64,000 bases of DNA from Gossypium raimondii. Taxonomy: Eukaryota > Streptophyta > Magnoliopsida > Malvales > Malvaceae. The notes beneath the pieces were generated by a model. That model was not told where the DNA came from. It was given only the letters and a program-made list of their open reading frames with translations, and ran no database searches. Below, in pieces: positions 36,590 to 48,398 of the stretch. The position numbers and the translations under genes are program-made. The first letter of the stretch is position 1; each line of letters begins with the position of its first letter. The stretch covers positions 39,411,192-39,475,191 of the forward strand of contig NC_068566.1 of assembly GCF_025698545.1 (NCBI RefSeq). The letters run 5' to 3'.

Positions 36590-37400
36590 TGTCTTGTTGC
36601 TTTGATCCATTTTATAGCATCTTTAGAGAGATATGACTTCAATCTACTCTGCTGCGACTCCATGGGGATGAGATTTGGTTTTAATCCGCTCCACTGCAAA
36701 TTCAGGGAGATAGTATTATTTTTTTCCATCTGCTCCACTACTGCTTAGGGAGATAAGACTTGATGCGATTTGCTCCACTACTGCTTAGGGAGATAAGATC
36801 TGTAGTTTTAATCCGTTCCACTGCAACTTCAGGGAGATAGGATTAGTTTCCTTTGTCTGCTCCACTACTTCTTAGGGAGATAAGACTTGATGCAATCTAC
36901 TCCACTACTGCTTAGGGAGATAAGACATGTGGTTTTAATCCACTCCACTGCAACTTCAGGAAGATAGGATTGGTTTCTCTCGTCTGCTCCACTACTGCTT
37001 CTGCTTAGGGAGATAAGACATGTGGTTTTAATCCACTCCACTGCAACTTCAGGGAGATAGGATTGGTTTCTCTCGTCTGCTCCACTACTGCCTAGGGAGA
37101 TAAGACTTGTTGCGATCTGCTCCACTACTGCTTACGGAGATAAGACCCGTGGTTTTAATCTGCTCCACTACAACTTCAGGGAGATAGGATTGGTTTCCTT
37201 TGTCTGCTCCACTACTGCTTAGGGAGATCAGACTTGAGGCGATCTGCTCCACTACTGCTTAGGGAGATAAGACATGTAGTTCTGTCTGCTCTACTACTTC
37301 AGGGAAGTAAGATTCGCCGTTGTAACTTTAATCTGCTCCACTGCATCGCCATGGAAGTAAGATTCGCCGTTGCGGCTTCAATCTTTTAAATTGCAACCTT
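36590..37400 (-). repeat. Minisatellite in the 3' region of the Tat-like element
   Basis: About fifteen units of 40-50 bp, alternating two types: 'ctgctccactactgcttagg' with 'gagataagac', and 'actgcaacttcagggagata' with 'ggattggttt'. A minus-strand frame of 86 codons here is repeat translation. Tandem arrays between integrase and 3' LTR are usual in the Tat lineage. Confidence 0.88.
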
Positions 37401-38738
37401 AGGGGTATGAGTAATTCCATTGATCTATTCTCTGGGGAACATGACCTGCGAAATCCATTTCATGGACCTATTTATGCCTAGTGTTTAGGGTGTCATGATT
37501 AGAATGAATCAAATGCTCCTAACTAGATGTGTATGTATGATATTTGTAGAATGTCATGAGAATGATCCCTTTTTAATGCTTAGGTTGTCATTACTCGTTG
37601 TTCATCAAGGTTCTATCACTAATGCTTTCTTGTTCAGCTGGTATCTTTGACAGAAGATTCAAAGAAATAGTCTAAATTTAGATTATCCTTTCTCAAATGT
37701 TTTCAACCCTCAGGTTTGGTCAATTCTAAACAATAATCCTATTTCAAGTCCTCGTATTATTTAAAAACTTTCAGAGTAATATGCAGAACTCCTTCTGCAT
37801 GAGTATTGTCAGTCCATTAAACGTTATTTCAATGAAAAATGCTTGAAAAAGATTATCAAAATGGACAAAATGAAATTTTATTAAGAGCAAAGCTCTAAAC
37901 AAACAAATCAATCAAGATAGAAAATTTTACTGAGATACGAGATGAATAAGATGAAAAAGATTATCATAATGGATAATATGGAAATTTGTTGAGAGCAAAG
38001 CTCTAAATGAACAAATTAATCAAGATAGCAAATTTTTCTAGAATACAAATGAGAATAAATTAATCAAGATGGCGTATTTTGTCAAAAAAATACAAAAAAA
38101 ATGAAAATAGGTGCCCTAGATATCGTAGCATGAACTTCTCTGCCCCAAACTTCTTGAGGACCCTTTTGAACTTGACATGTGTTTAGAAGTCCTAAAAGAC
38201 TTTGTTGATGCCCCAAGATGTAGCATCTCTCCTTCTTATTAACTCGGAGATGATAAGACTACCGTATGCCTCATCTTTGATCAAAAATTTAAACTGCCCA
38301 TTCTTGGGTTTTCAATTCAAAACCCATTTGGTCTCAAAGCGCCCTTGCGGGTTTTCGCCTTGGCCTCTCCTCCTTTTTCTTTTAGGCAAAGTACTTCTTC
38401 ACTGAATCCGAATTCACAGGATTGGCCAAGCTTTTTCCATCCATTTCGATTAAAATTAATGCCCCTCCCGAAAAGGCTTTCTTTACTACATAAGGTCCCT
38501 CTCAGTTTGACATCCACTTTCCTCTAAAGTCTTTTTGTATGGAAAGGATCTTCTTTAGTACCAAGTCCCCTTCAAGGAAGTCCTTAGGATGAACTTTCTT
38601 ATTGTAAGCTCGTATCATTCGCTTCTGGTACATTTGACCATGACGGATAGCTTTCAGCCTCTTTCCTTCAATTAAGTTCAGCTAGTCATATCAGGATTGG
38701 ACCCATTCTGCTTCGTCTAACTTTAGTTCTGATAAAAC
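37401..38738 (-). other. Non-coding 3' internal region of the Tat-like element
   Basis: No retroviral domain seen in 37,401-38,200. 38,200-38,738 reads as a frame-broken continuation of the integrase C terminus; no chromodomain is visible. Confidence 0.5.
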
Positions 38739-39605
38739 TCAAAGAGAGGGAATTTCAACCTCAATTGGTAGCATCGCCTCCATTCCGTAAACCAAAGAGA
38801 ATGGTGTTACCTCGGTAGAAGTCCTGACAGACGTTCGATAAGCATAGAGGGCGAATAGTAACTTCTCGTGCCAATCTGTATAGGTCTCAGTCATTTTCCC
38901 CACAATCTTCTTGATATTCTTATTGGCCGCCTCCACCACACCATTCATTTTTGGACGATATGGTGATGAGTTGTGGTGCTTGATCTTGAATTGACTACAG
39001 ACTTCTGCTATCGTGCTATTGTTCAAGTTCAATGCGTTGTCAGATATAATCCTTTCAGGCATTCCATATCGACATATGATTTCCTTCTTTAGAAACTTGC
39101 TGACGATTGCCTTTGTGACATTGGTGTAAGAAGTAGCTTCTACCCACTTAGTAAAGTAGTCAATCACTACAAAAATGAAACGATGTCTGTTTGAAACCTT
39201 TGGCGATATCGGTCCAATAACGTCCATGCCCCACATGGAGAAAGGCCATGGAGAAGTCATGACGTGAAGAGGTGAGGGAGGCACATGAATTTTGTCTCCG
39301 TAAATCTGGCATTTATGGCACTTCTTAGCATATTTGATGCAGTCTCCTTCCATGGTAGACCAATAATATCTGAATCTCATAATTTGTCTGGCCATTGTGA
39401 AACTGTTAGCATGTGTTCCACAAACACCATCATGGACTTCTTCCAAGATTTGCTTGGCCTCCACAGCGTCCACACATCTTAACATCACCTGAACCTTTCC
39501 TTTTTTGTACAGGATATCTCCATCTAAGACGTAGTCACTAGCAAGTCTCCTCAACATTCTCTTGTCATTCTTAGTTGCTTGGTTTGGGTATTCGCGATTT
39601 TTCAC
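38739..39605 (-). pseudogene. Integrase (Tat-like)
   Basis: 288 codons open. The zinc-binding region shows HDGVCGTHANSF and CIKYAKKCHKCQIYGD. The catalytic core has WGMDVIGPIS (first Asp), ERIISDNALNL (second Asp) and NGVVEAANKN (Glu), so the DDE triad is complete. SPYRPKMNGVVEAA replaces the more usual HPQTDGQAE of chromoviruses, as expected for Tat. The C-terminal end reads FSLVYGMEAMLPIEVEIPS. This is the best-preserved domain of the element. Confidence 0.9.
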
Positions 39606-39608
39606 GTA

Positions 39609-40424
39609 TCACAATATGTTCTGATACCAAGGGTTATCGTCTTTTTCCTCTTCCTCGTCAACGTTACAACAGTGGGCTAGAGCATCATAAATGCTCATTT
39701 GGATAGGCTTCACATCCTCCTGTTTATTTACTTTGATCATGGAAGCCAATGTAGCCAAAGCGTCGGCCATCTGATTCTCGTCTCGTGGGAGATAACAAAA
39801 AGTGATGTCGTCAAACTCCTCAATCAATTCTAAGACTAGCTTTCGATAACTAATCAACTTGGGGTCTCTTGTTTCCCATTCGCCTTTGAGCTGATAAATT
39901 ACCAATGCCGAATCCCCATATACCTCAAGCACCTTGATTTTGCGTTCCATAACCGCACGGATTCCCATGATACATGCTTCATATTCTGCCATGATATTTG
40001 TGTAATCAAAATCTAGTTTACTAGTGAACAGATAATGATCACCGTCTGGAGATACCAAGACTGCCCCAATCCCATTGCCCACAGCATTTGAGGTTCCGTC
40101 AAAGTTTAATTTCCAAGCATTGCTTTCTTGTGTGTTTACTTCAACAGTTGCCACATACATTAGATCCTCATTTGGGAAATAGAAGTTTAAAGGCACATAA
40201 TCATCCAGGGCTCTACTAGCTAGAAAATCTGTTATCGCATTCCCTTTTACAGCCTTTTGATTCACATAGGTTATGTCAAATTCAGATAGTAGAATTTGCC
40301 ATCGGGCCATCCTTCCATTTAGAGCGGTTGACTCCATCATGTATTTCAGAGGGTCTAACTTTGAGATTAACCAAGTCGTATGGTACAATATGTATTGTCT
40401 CAATCTCCGAGTAATCCAAACCAA
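39609..40424 (-). pseudogene. RNase H region with second (archaeal-type) RNase H (Tat-like)
   Basis: The first part reads HTTWLISKLDPLKYMME and GRMARWQILLSEFDI, the end of the ordinary retroviral RNase H. Then comes an independent RNase H domain: WKLNFDGTSNAVGNGIGAVL, MAEYEACIMG, VYGDSALVIYQLKGEW and PRDENQMADALATLA. Its acidic residues (Asp, Glu, Asp, Asp) are all in place. A second RNase H between RT/RNase H and integrase is a marker of the Tat branch. Confidence 0.88.
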
Positions 40425-40772
40425 TGCGCAACATAAATTTTCAATTGGTGAATATCTCGTTTCGCATTCAGTGAACTTCTTGCTGAGATAGTAGATCGCT
40501 CCTTCTTTTCATCCTGACTCATTATGTTGGCTGAGCACGCACCCCATGGAATTCTCAAATACTGTCAAGTATAGTATCAGTGGCTTGTCAGGGCAAGGTG
40601 GCATCAATACTGGGGCGTTGGACAAGTAATGTTTAACTTTTTCGAAAGTTTTCTGGCACTCCTCATCCCATACACCTGGATTGTATTTCCTAAGAAGACG
40701 GAAGATGTGGTCACATTTCTCAGTTAACTGTGAAATGAATCGAGTGATGTAATTTAGTCTTCCTAGAAAACC

Positions 40773-41819
40773 TCAAACTTCCTTTTGAGTACTCGGTGGA
40801 GGTAATTCTTGTATGGTTTTAACTTTGTCTGGGTCAATTTCAATTCTCTTTTCGCTGACTAAGAATTCTAGCAACTTTCCTGATCTAGCCCCGAAAGTAC
40901 ACTTGGCTGGGTTAAGTTTTAGCTGGAACTTCCTTAACCTTAGAAACAGTTTTCTCAGAACTTGCACGTGTTCCCCTTCTGTTCTGGACTTTACGATCAT
41001 GTCATCGACATAGACTTCTATCTCTTTATGCATTATATCATGGAATAATGTTACCATGGCTCTCTGATACATTGCTCCCGCATTTTTTAATCTAAAAGGC
41101 ATCACTTTGTAGCAAAACGTCCCTCACATCGTTACAAATGTGGTCTTCTCCATGTCTTCAGAATGCATCTTAATTTGGTTGTACCCGGAGAAACCATCCA
41201 TGAAAGAGAACAGTGAGTATCCGGCCGTGTTGTCCACTAAGGTATCAATATGGGGCAATGGGAAATTGTCTTTGCGACTGGCCTTGTTCAAATCCCGGTA
41301 GTCCACACGCATTCGCACATTCCCATCTTTCTTAGGAACAGGGACTATATTGGCTGCCCATTCTGAATACTTGACCACCTGTAAGAAACCAGCATCAAAC
41401 TGCTTCTTAACTTCTTCTTTTATTTTTAGCAAGACATCAGGCATCATCCTTCGGAGCTTTTGTTGAACTGGTTTACATTCTTCCTTTATAGGCAGTCGGT
41501 GTACCACGATATCAGTACTTAACCCGAGCATATCTTGATAGGACCATGCGAAGACATCTTTAAACTCTTGAAGCAACTCAACGAGGTTTTGCCTTGTTTT
41601 CTCGGTAATGCCAGCGCCAATCTTTACCTTCCTTCTTTCTTCTAAGCTCACGACTTTCACTGATTCCTTATAGGGTAGGATTTGTTTTTCTTCTTCCTTC
41701 ATCATTCTTAACAAATCCGGAGATAAAATGTTGTCTTGGTCATCTTCAAAATCCTGAGGATCATCCATACTCATGTCTTGTTCAAATAGGGACCCTGAGT
41801 TAGTAACATCGTCGTTCAT
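40773..41819 (-). pseudogene. Reverse transcriptase (Tat-like), interrupted by a stop
   Basis: The 5' half (41,819-41,124) has EWAANIVPVPKKDGNVRM, RVDYRDLNKASRKDNFPLP and FMDGFSGYNQIKM, ending at a stop where the lineage has Trp (TFVTM-stop-GTFCY). The 3' half (41,105-40,773) has MPFRLKNAGAMYQ (normally MPFGLKNAG) and the active site EVYVDDMIVKS. The two halves share a frame, so the main lesion is a nonsense change near 41,122. Further RT thumb sequence goes on below 40,773 with an additional stop. Confidence 0.9.
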
Positions 41820-42611
41820 CTCGTTGATACCTGAAGACTTGTTATTGGGACAAAGGGAGGCCCAAATAAAAAGAATCTAAGAATACTTGTATGCATATTA
41901 TTATAAATGGAATTAAAAGAATGAAAGAATATTTGCTCAAGGTGAGACTGAATGATTAAGTTTTTATTGAAATGAGATTTTGGACATGTACCTTTTACAA
42001 AAGATTCTTATTACCCCCAGGCTTAGGGCAACAAGTGTTCTGAATATTACTCTGAATTAGTTTTAAATTTTACAGGGATCTCTTCTACAGTCCAGTTGTT
42101 CAGAACACTTCCAGGTTCGTAAGGGCGAATACCCGATAAATTTCTTTCCATCCTTTCCTCTTCAGATATGGCATTGATGTCCAACCTTCTGGTCCTTCCT
42201 TTAGTAATTTCATTCTTTCCTTCGGGGTAGACAATTCCCCCTGAAACAAATGTCTTAGATATATGGGGAAAGGTCATTGGTTCCCATTTGGTTTCCATCC
42301 CGCTCAAACGTGCTCTTCTTTTCTCTCGCTTTTTTTTCAATTCCTTCTTCCTTTCTCTTGTGTCAGGCTTATACCCCAAACCAAAACGGTCCTGTTTGTT
42401 AACCAAGATCGGTACTTCGACCCATCCCTGGAGGTATTTTCCAAGTCCTCTTCCAGGCAACGCTCCCTTTTATCATAGGTAGCTGCAAACTCATTGTCGT
42501 AGCTTTGGATATTTTAGGCGCTGGAATTTTGCTCCCCTCGATGACAAATGTTATGTTTATGAATTCCAATGATCGAAATGAACATTCTATTGTTTCACTA
42601 TCAGCCTTTAT

Positions 42612-43484
42612 TTATGGCGTGTCATTGGTAACTGATGCAATGATGTCTTCTTCTACACCTATAGTTACTAATCGGCCCTCTATTACCAATTTCAACTTTT
42701 GGTGAAGTGACGACGGTGCAGCCCCTGCAGAATGGATCCAAGGCCTCCCCAATAGGCAATTGTAAGATGGTTTGATATCCATTACCAAAAAATCCACCTC
42801 GTATGTATTTGGACCAATCGAGAGAGGTATCTCGATTTTTCCCATCACTTTCCTCTCAGTACCAACAAATGCTCTCACTATATTTTGGTATGATTTCATG
42901 TGAAAACTGTCCACAGGCAGCCTGTTTAACGTGGACAGGGGTAAAACATTCAGTGCCGATCCATTGTTAATGAGTACCCCTGGTAGTATGTACCCCTTGC
43001 AACGGGTAGTGATGCGCAGGGCTTTGGTAGATCCCATACCACCTAGCAGGATCTCATCATCGTTGAATAAGATGAAGTTTTTGGTATTTATATTGTTAAC
43101 CAGGCGATCCAACTTGTTCACTGAGATATCATTAGCAACATAAGTCTCATTTAGCACTTTTATCAACGCATTACGATGTGTCTCTGAACTTAGAAGTAGC
43201 TCGAGCACTGAGATGTGAGCCGGTTGCTTATGCAGTTATTCTACCACGCTGTACTCGCTATGCTTTAGGAATTTTAAAAATTCTCTAGCCTCATTCTCAG
43301 TCACTGGTTTGTTAACATGCGATTCAATTCTGGCCATCTCTGCTTCAATTGCTAAGGCTTTTCCTTTTATGGACCCCACTTTTGCATTTGTTGGATCGTA
43401 GCATTTTCCACTATGAGTATAGAAGCCTACATCACTACCTTCTTCTGAAGCGTTTACCGGGTTCTCCTCTCCCGGGATTGTCAC
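42612..43484 (-). pseudogene. Aspartic protease region (Tat-like), active-site Asp replaced
   Basis: Reads FNDDEILLGGMGSTKALRI, then CKGYILPGVLINNGSALNVL. The catalytic motif of this lineage is DNGSALN; here the first residue is Asn. Further on, SYNCLLGRPWIHSAGAAP is the usual end of the fold. The segment 43,484-43,236 lies upstream in another frame, so the gag-protease junction is broken. Confidence 0.85.
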
Positions 43485-43499
43485 ATTGCATTCATAATT

Positions 43500-45343
43500 C
43501 TAATGAACCCTTTTACTATCCTTGTAAGGAAAGGATGCCGGTTTTTGGATTACGACCCTTGGCGCCATTTGTATTTCAGATCCTGTACTCATTGGCCTCG
43601 AAATAATCACCACTGGGTAATTTTGGGCCTTTCCCGTAGGTCCTTCCTCCGAGGCATAGACTTCTCCTTCTTCTAGTCCTTTGATCTCTTCATAAAATTC
43701 CACCTCTTTGTTGTTCATCAGATTTTGTACCATGATTCTGAACTCGGCGTATTTTTGGATGTCATGGCCCTTTTCGGCATGAAACTCGCAGTACGTCCTC
43801 GTTCCTTCGGGTCTTTCCTTTGAATCTTGTTTGATGAGACATTCCTCTATCATTTGTTTCCAAACCCACTTCAGTGGGGTATTTACCTCCGTAATGTCAT
43901 CTTTGATTCTCCTTCCCCCATCCTCAATTATTGCATTTATCCCTTTATCAGAAAGATTGGGTAACGGATTCCCTGCCACGTTTGGTACTGATGGGTTGTC
44001 ACTTTACGATCCCCATCTTAATGAATCTTTCCACAGCCTTCTTAAACGCAGTGCAGTTCTCAATCAAGTGCCCTGGTATCCCCTCATGGTATTCACATTG
44101 GGCATTCATGTCATACCATTTAGGGTATGGAGGTTGCATGGGCTCTAGATAATGTAGAGACACTATGTGCGCATCGAATAGCTTCTAATACAGTTCCTTG
44201 TACGTTATTGGAATTAAAGTCTCTCTGTGTTGGGCCTTGTGTTGGGCTCTTGCCTTGAGGGGCTCTGATGACTAGTGGCTGCCGTTCTTGGAGGGCCAAC
44301 AGTAATCGGTTTTGAATAACTCTTGCTATATTGCTTACATTGTTTACCTCACTTTTTTTTTCAGGGCTGGTCTTTTGGAGCTTCCCCCGCGTCTATTTTA
44401 CCGCTTCTTATTGCATTTTCGATTATTTCACTAGACATTACCATATCCGAAAAGCTCTTAGTAGCACTCCCCAATATGTGGTTGATGAATGGGGCTTTCA
44501 AAGTGTTGATAAACAGCATGGTGACCTCTTTTTCCAAAATGGGTAGCTGGACTTGCGTTGCCACTTCTCTCCATCTCTAGGTGTATTGTCTGAAGCTCTC
44601 ACTAGGCTTTTTTCCATATTCTGTAATGTAATTTGATCGGGTGTTATGTCCGTCACATGACTGTATTGCCTCATGAAAGCTCGCGCCAAGTCTCTCCATG
44701 AACTAACTTTAGTACGACTTAGCTGGTTGTACCATTTAGCTGCAGACCTGATCAAACTGTACTGAAAGCAGTGGATTAACAGTTGATTATTGTTGACGTA
44801 TCCTGTCATTCTTCGACAGAACATAGTTATATGAGCTTTAGGACAACTAGTCCCGTTGTACCTTGTGAACTCCGACATCTTGAACTTAGGTGGGAGCACT
44901 AAATCAGGAACCAAACTCAAATCTTTGGCGTCGACTCCATATTGGTAGTTGGTGTTTTCCATGGCTCTAAATTTTTCCTCTAGCCATCTACACCGTTCTT
45001 CTAGTTGTTTTGGCAGGTCTGTTTTTGCTTTCTCTATCTCCGCTATGTCATCGAGATCAAGTACCACAGGGTTGGTAGGGTTGTCCCCGGGGTTAGAACC
45101 TGAGCCTACTTGAAAATGCATTGGTACCGAAGCACCAGCCAGATATTGAAGTCTAAGGGTAACAGGTACCCTCTGTGGGTACACCTCTGGTTGTGCTTGG
45201 ATGTTAGTTGGGGTGAAACCTGGAGGATAAGCAGGGTCATCGTGATCCTCCCCAGCATCAACTACAGGGCTTTTTCCTTTATCGTTCCCTCCAGCCAATA
45301 ACTGTTTTAATTGGTTCATCATAGTGTTCTGGGATTCTTGCAT
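43500..45343 (-). pseudogene. Gag (Tat-like), in pieces
   Basis: The N-terminal part at 45,343-44,498 has DDPAYPPGFTPTN, then KFKMSEFTRYNGTSCPKAHI, MFCRRMTGYVNNNQLLIHCF and AAKWYNQLSRTKVSSWRDLA, a typical capsid region. The middle (44,580-44,360) lies in a shifted frame. The C-terminal part (43,979-43,500) has RTYCEFHAEKGHDIQKYAEF, a histidine/cysteine knuckle in which one Cys seems to have become Tyr. At least two frame shifts separate the pieces. Confidence 0.82.
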
Positions 45344-45769
45344 GTCTTGCTGGATTTTATCCAGTCGTTCCTACATCTGATCTTGCATCTCCTTTTGTAA
45401 TTGTTCCAATCTTTCTAACCTCTGATCCATTTCTTTCGTTTGGCGACGAGTACCGTAGTGATATTTGATTGGTGGATTTTTGTTGGTTTCTAGGGTAACT
45501 GTCATAATTTTAATTTATTAGGGTCCTTTTATGAAACTTAATGCATGTAATGTAATGTAATGTAATGTAGATGCATGAATGCAAAAAATGCATTTATTCC
45601 AATTCAATTTCATTAGAAGAACTCGATTTAGAAAACAAATTTCTTTACATAAAATAGACTACATATACGGCTTCACATTTATACTCAAAGCCTTAACACT
45701 CCTCAAGAGCCGAGCTAACTCTCGACCTCGGCTTGATTCTGATTCATAATTTAAACTCAATACATCAGC

Positions 45770-46237
45770 CTAAACTACTGGGGTTTGTAGATGATCCGCT
45801 ACTTCTCGTACTTGAGTCACGGCTTCGCCCATAATGTAATCTCTATCTCTAATATGACTTTGAGAATGATGGTATTGCTCTTGCCATTGCTCATTACTCC
45901 TCTCCAGAAGCTCCACTCGCAGCTCAGAATCTTGCAACGCATCTTCGAGCTCTCCTATCCTTCCCTTTAGTTCTTCAATCTTACTTAAACTTGTTCTCAA
46001 TTCGATTAGAGAGTTGCGACTACGATGTAGGTGAAGCGACTTTTCTAACTCTGTTACCCGAGCTTTTAACCTTGCTTCTTCATTCTGACATTCTAGCAAA
46101 CTTCTCTCCAAAGCGCTCTCTCGAGCTCGGGCGTCATGAAATTTCTTCTCCCACTGATCAGCATTGGTTATTTCTTCTTTGATCTCCTGCCGCCATTGTT
46201 CCGATGTTTTTCCCAGATCCGCAGTTCTTATCGACAA
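45770..46237 (-). pseudogene. Coiled-coil segment of the extra upstream ORF
   Basis: 155 codons rich in Glu, Arg, Leu and Gln with heptad spacing (ESALERSLLECQNEEARLKA, then RVTELEKSLHLHRS). It follows the ORF at 46,270-47,814 in reading order and is separated from it by a stop or frame change near 46,255. It is probably the C-terminal coiled coil of the same protein. Confidence 0.65.
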
Positions 46238-46269
46238 ACGTAACTTCTTATAATCCGTTTTTAGACTAT

Positions 46270-47814
46270 CTAAATCTTCTTCAGCTTGTTCTTCCCTTTT
46301 CTTAATTTTTCAGCTTCCAGCTTGTGAATATCGACATCTAATCCCAAACGCATCTTTTCCTCTTCTAATTGCTCAATTTTCTTACCCAGCTCGGAACTTC
46401 TCCTTTCAAAGTCTTGTTTAATGATCTCTAGTTCTGACGGAACCACTTGTAGATGCTCTTCTATCGGTCGAACATCTTCTTGGCTTGATGCGGGGATGTT
46501 ATCATTGATTCTTCTTCCCCACCACAAATTATACTCGGGAGTTGTCATTGGGTTTACAGCAAGTATCTTCATTCTGTGGGTTTGGTTCCAGGCATTTGAT
46601 ATTTCACGAACCTTCTTCTTGTAATTATCTTCTTTGAATGAAAATTCACACCGAGCCAACCCTTGTGTCGTCGGTATGAACTATCTAGATCTGTACGGGC
46701 TCAAGACTAACAAAGGGGCGTATCCAACGGCTCCCCAAATTTCGAGTAAAGGAACCCAATCGAACTCTCCACACTGATACAAAATTTCATTAGGGATCAT
46801 CTATGGGGCTCTCTACTCGACATCCTCCTTTTGAAGGTTTTGGAGAATCACCAACCATTTCTCCTCCGTGATATCGTTTCGTCTTGGTATAGCCACTAGT
46901 TCCTTTAATGGGGAGTAGTTTTCTGAGAAAACCCGATAGGAGACCTTCTCTACTTTTCAAAAGTGACTATGAAACCATACCAATAACAGTTGCGCGCATC
47001 TGACGAACCTTCCTTCACCCGCTCTTCGACACGCATTTAGAGATCTGAAGGTTTCAGTCAAAATTGTTGGGGCTGGTGTGACCCTCCTGTCAACCCTATC
47101 AAACAAATCTGAAACTGCTTCGTCCAAATGCCCTAACACCTTGGGGAAAATGACCAAACCATAAATACTCAAAGGGAAAATATCGACCCTTTTTCTCACA
47201 TCCGGATGTGCCAAGATCAGATCTCGCAAATTTTTCCAAGGCATGCACTTGTTGTCTCTCTTTTGCCTAATCCTGGCTGCAACCCATTGCTCACTCATCC
47301 CTGTAATACTCATTAATTTCTTCAAGAATGTCGGGACATATGCTGCTCTCGAATAGGCCCTATCGACTTGGATCCTCGGACATCGTAGCAAGGTCGTATA
47401 ATCTTCTATCATGGGTACCAAATCTACTTTCCCAAACGTGAAACAACTGTAGGCGGGATTTCAATACTGCACGAGGGCTCGAAACAAGTGTTTGTCTACC
47501 TTTACGTCGAGTAGATAAGGCAAATCACCATAGTTACTGTAGAAGAGCTGTCTGATCTCATCACCCCACTGATCATAAATTTCCTTCAATTCTTGTAGGT
47601 TGTTTTGAGTTACGCTGATTCGAGTGAAGTCCCATAGCTCTGACACGTATCCTTCCATGACGCTATCACCCTTTTCTTGCTGAACTTTTTCGGACCAAAC
47701 TCGGACGGCCGCATTATCTTCTACTTTACCAAGAAACTCCCTTTCCATGTTGAGCTCTCTATTTAAATACTGAACACGAATCAACACCTTTTTTATGATG
47801 AGAATGTCATACAA
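46270..47814 (-). pseudogene. Extra ORF upstream of gag (Ogre/Tat ORF1-like, plant transposon-associated domain)
   Basis: Three frame fragments read LRELYDQWGDE-like sequence (LQELKEIYDQWGDEIRQLFY at 47,600), then MVPMIEDYTTLLRCPRI, WKNLRDLILAHPDVRKRVD and YGLVIFPKVLGHLDEAV, then WNQTHRMKILAVNPMTTPEY. I recognise this as the domain found in the extra ORF of plant Tat/Ogre elements and listed as DUF7745 in some annotations (from memory). Function unknown. Several stops lie between 46,660 and 46,960. Confidence 0.72.
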
Positions 47815-48377
47815 TCACAATCAAGGCAAAAGCAAAGCAAATCAGTATAACAATAAACTAAAATTCAAAAGTATACAAGAAATAATAATTAAAGCTACCA
47901 TTTAGGAAACTACTAGGGTTCAAGGTGGTTCGATCTAGGGTAGGCTCCTAGGGCTCATTACATGCGGTTCGGCTTTAAAGAAAAAGTACCCGAACCAGCA
48001 GATTCCTCGATCCTCACCCATTATAGGCTCATACGGACCGAGTTCGGTTCAGGGGAATACATTTCCCTATGGCTGCACGGAGATGAAAATCTCACGAAGA
48101 CATAGGTACGGATGTATCCCGAAAGCGATCCGCTATCCTGCATGGAGGTGAAAACCTCACGAAGGAGTAGCTTCTCACTCCTACTCAAAAGGGTGTGACC
48201 AGCGGTCATGCAATGCAATGTGCAGAGATATATAAAAAAATAAAATAAAGAATACGATGAAAAATATAACTCAAAATAAAAGAGCTGCAATGAGAGGATC
48301 GTAAATTTAAATCGAATTTTTAACTTTCGACAAAATGACAAAAAATAATCAACACGTGGCTTGACTCTCTTATTTGG
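47815..48377 (-). other. 5' leader of the Tat-like element
   Basis: Region between the primer site and the first ORF. It has a GC-richer stretch near 47,940-48,200, where a 'catggaggtgaaaacctcac' unit occurs about twice. No coding feature. Confidence 0.5.
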
Positions 48378-48396
48378 TCCCCAGTGGAGTCGCCAA
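48378..48396 (-). other. Primer-binding site of the Tat-like element
   Basis: The minus strand reads TTGGCGACTCCACTGGGGA two bases inside the right LTR. It is a typical plant Gypsy primer site; I did not assign the tRNA. Its place marks the right LTR as the 5' LTR. Confidence 0.75.
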
Positions 48397-48398
48397 GC

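Noticed and set aside
36865-37125. 86-codon frame with internal protein repeats
   Set aside because: It is the minisatellite of the Tat element read on the minus strand, with unit-length repetition and no known domain.
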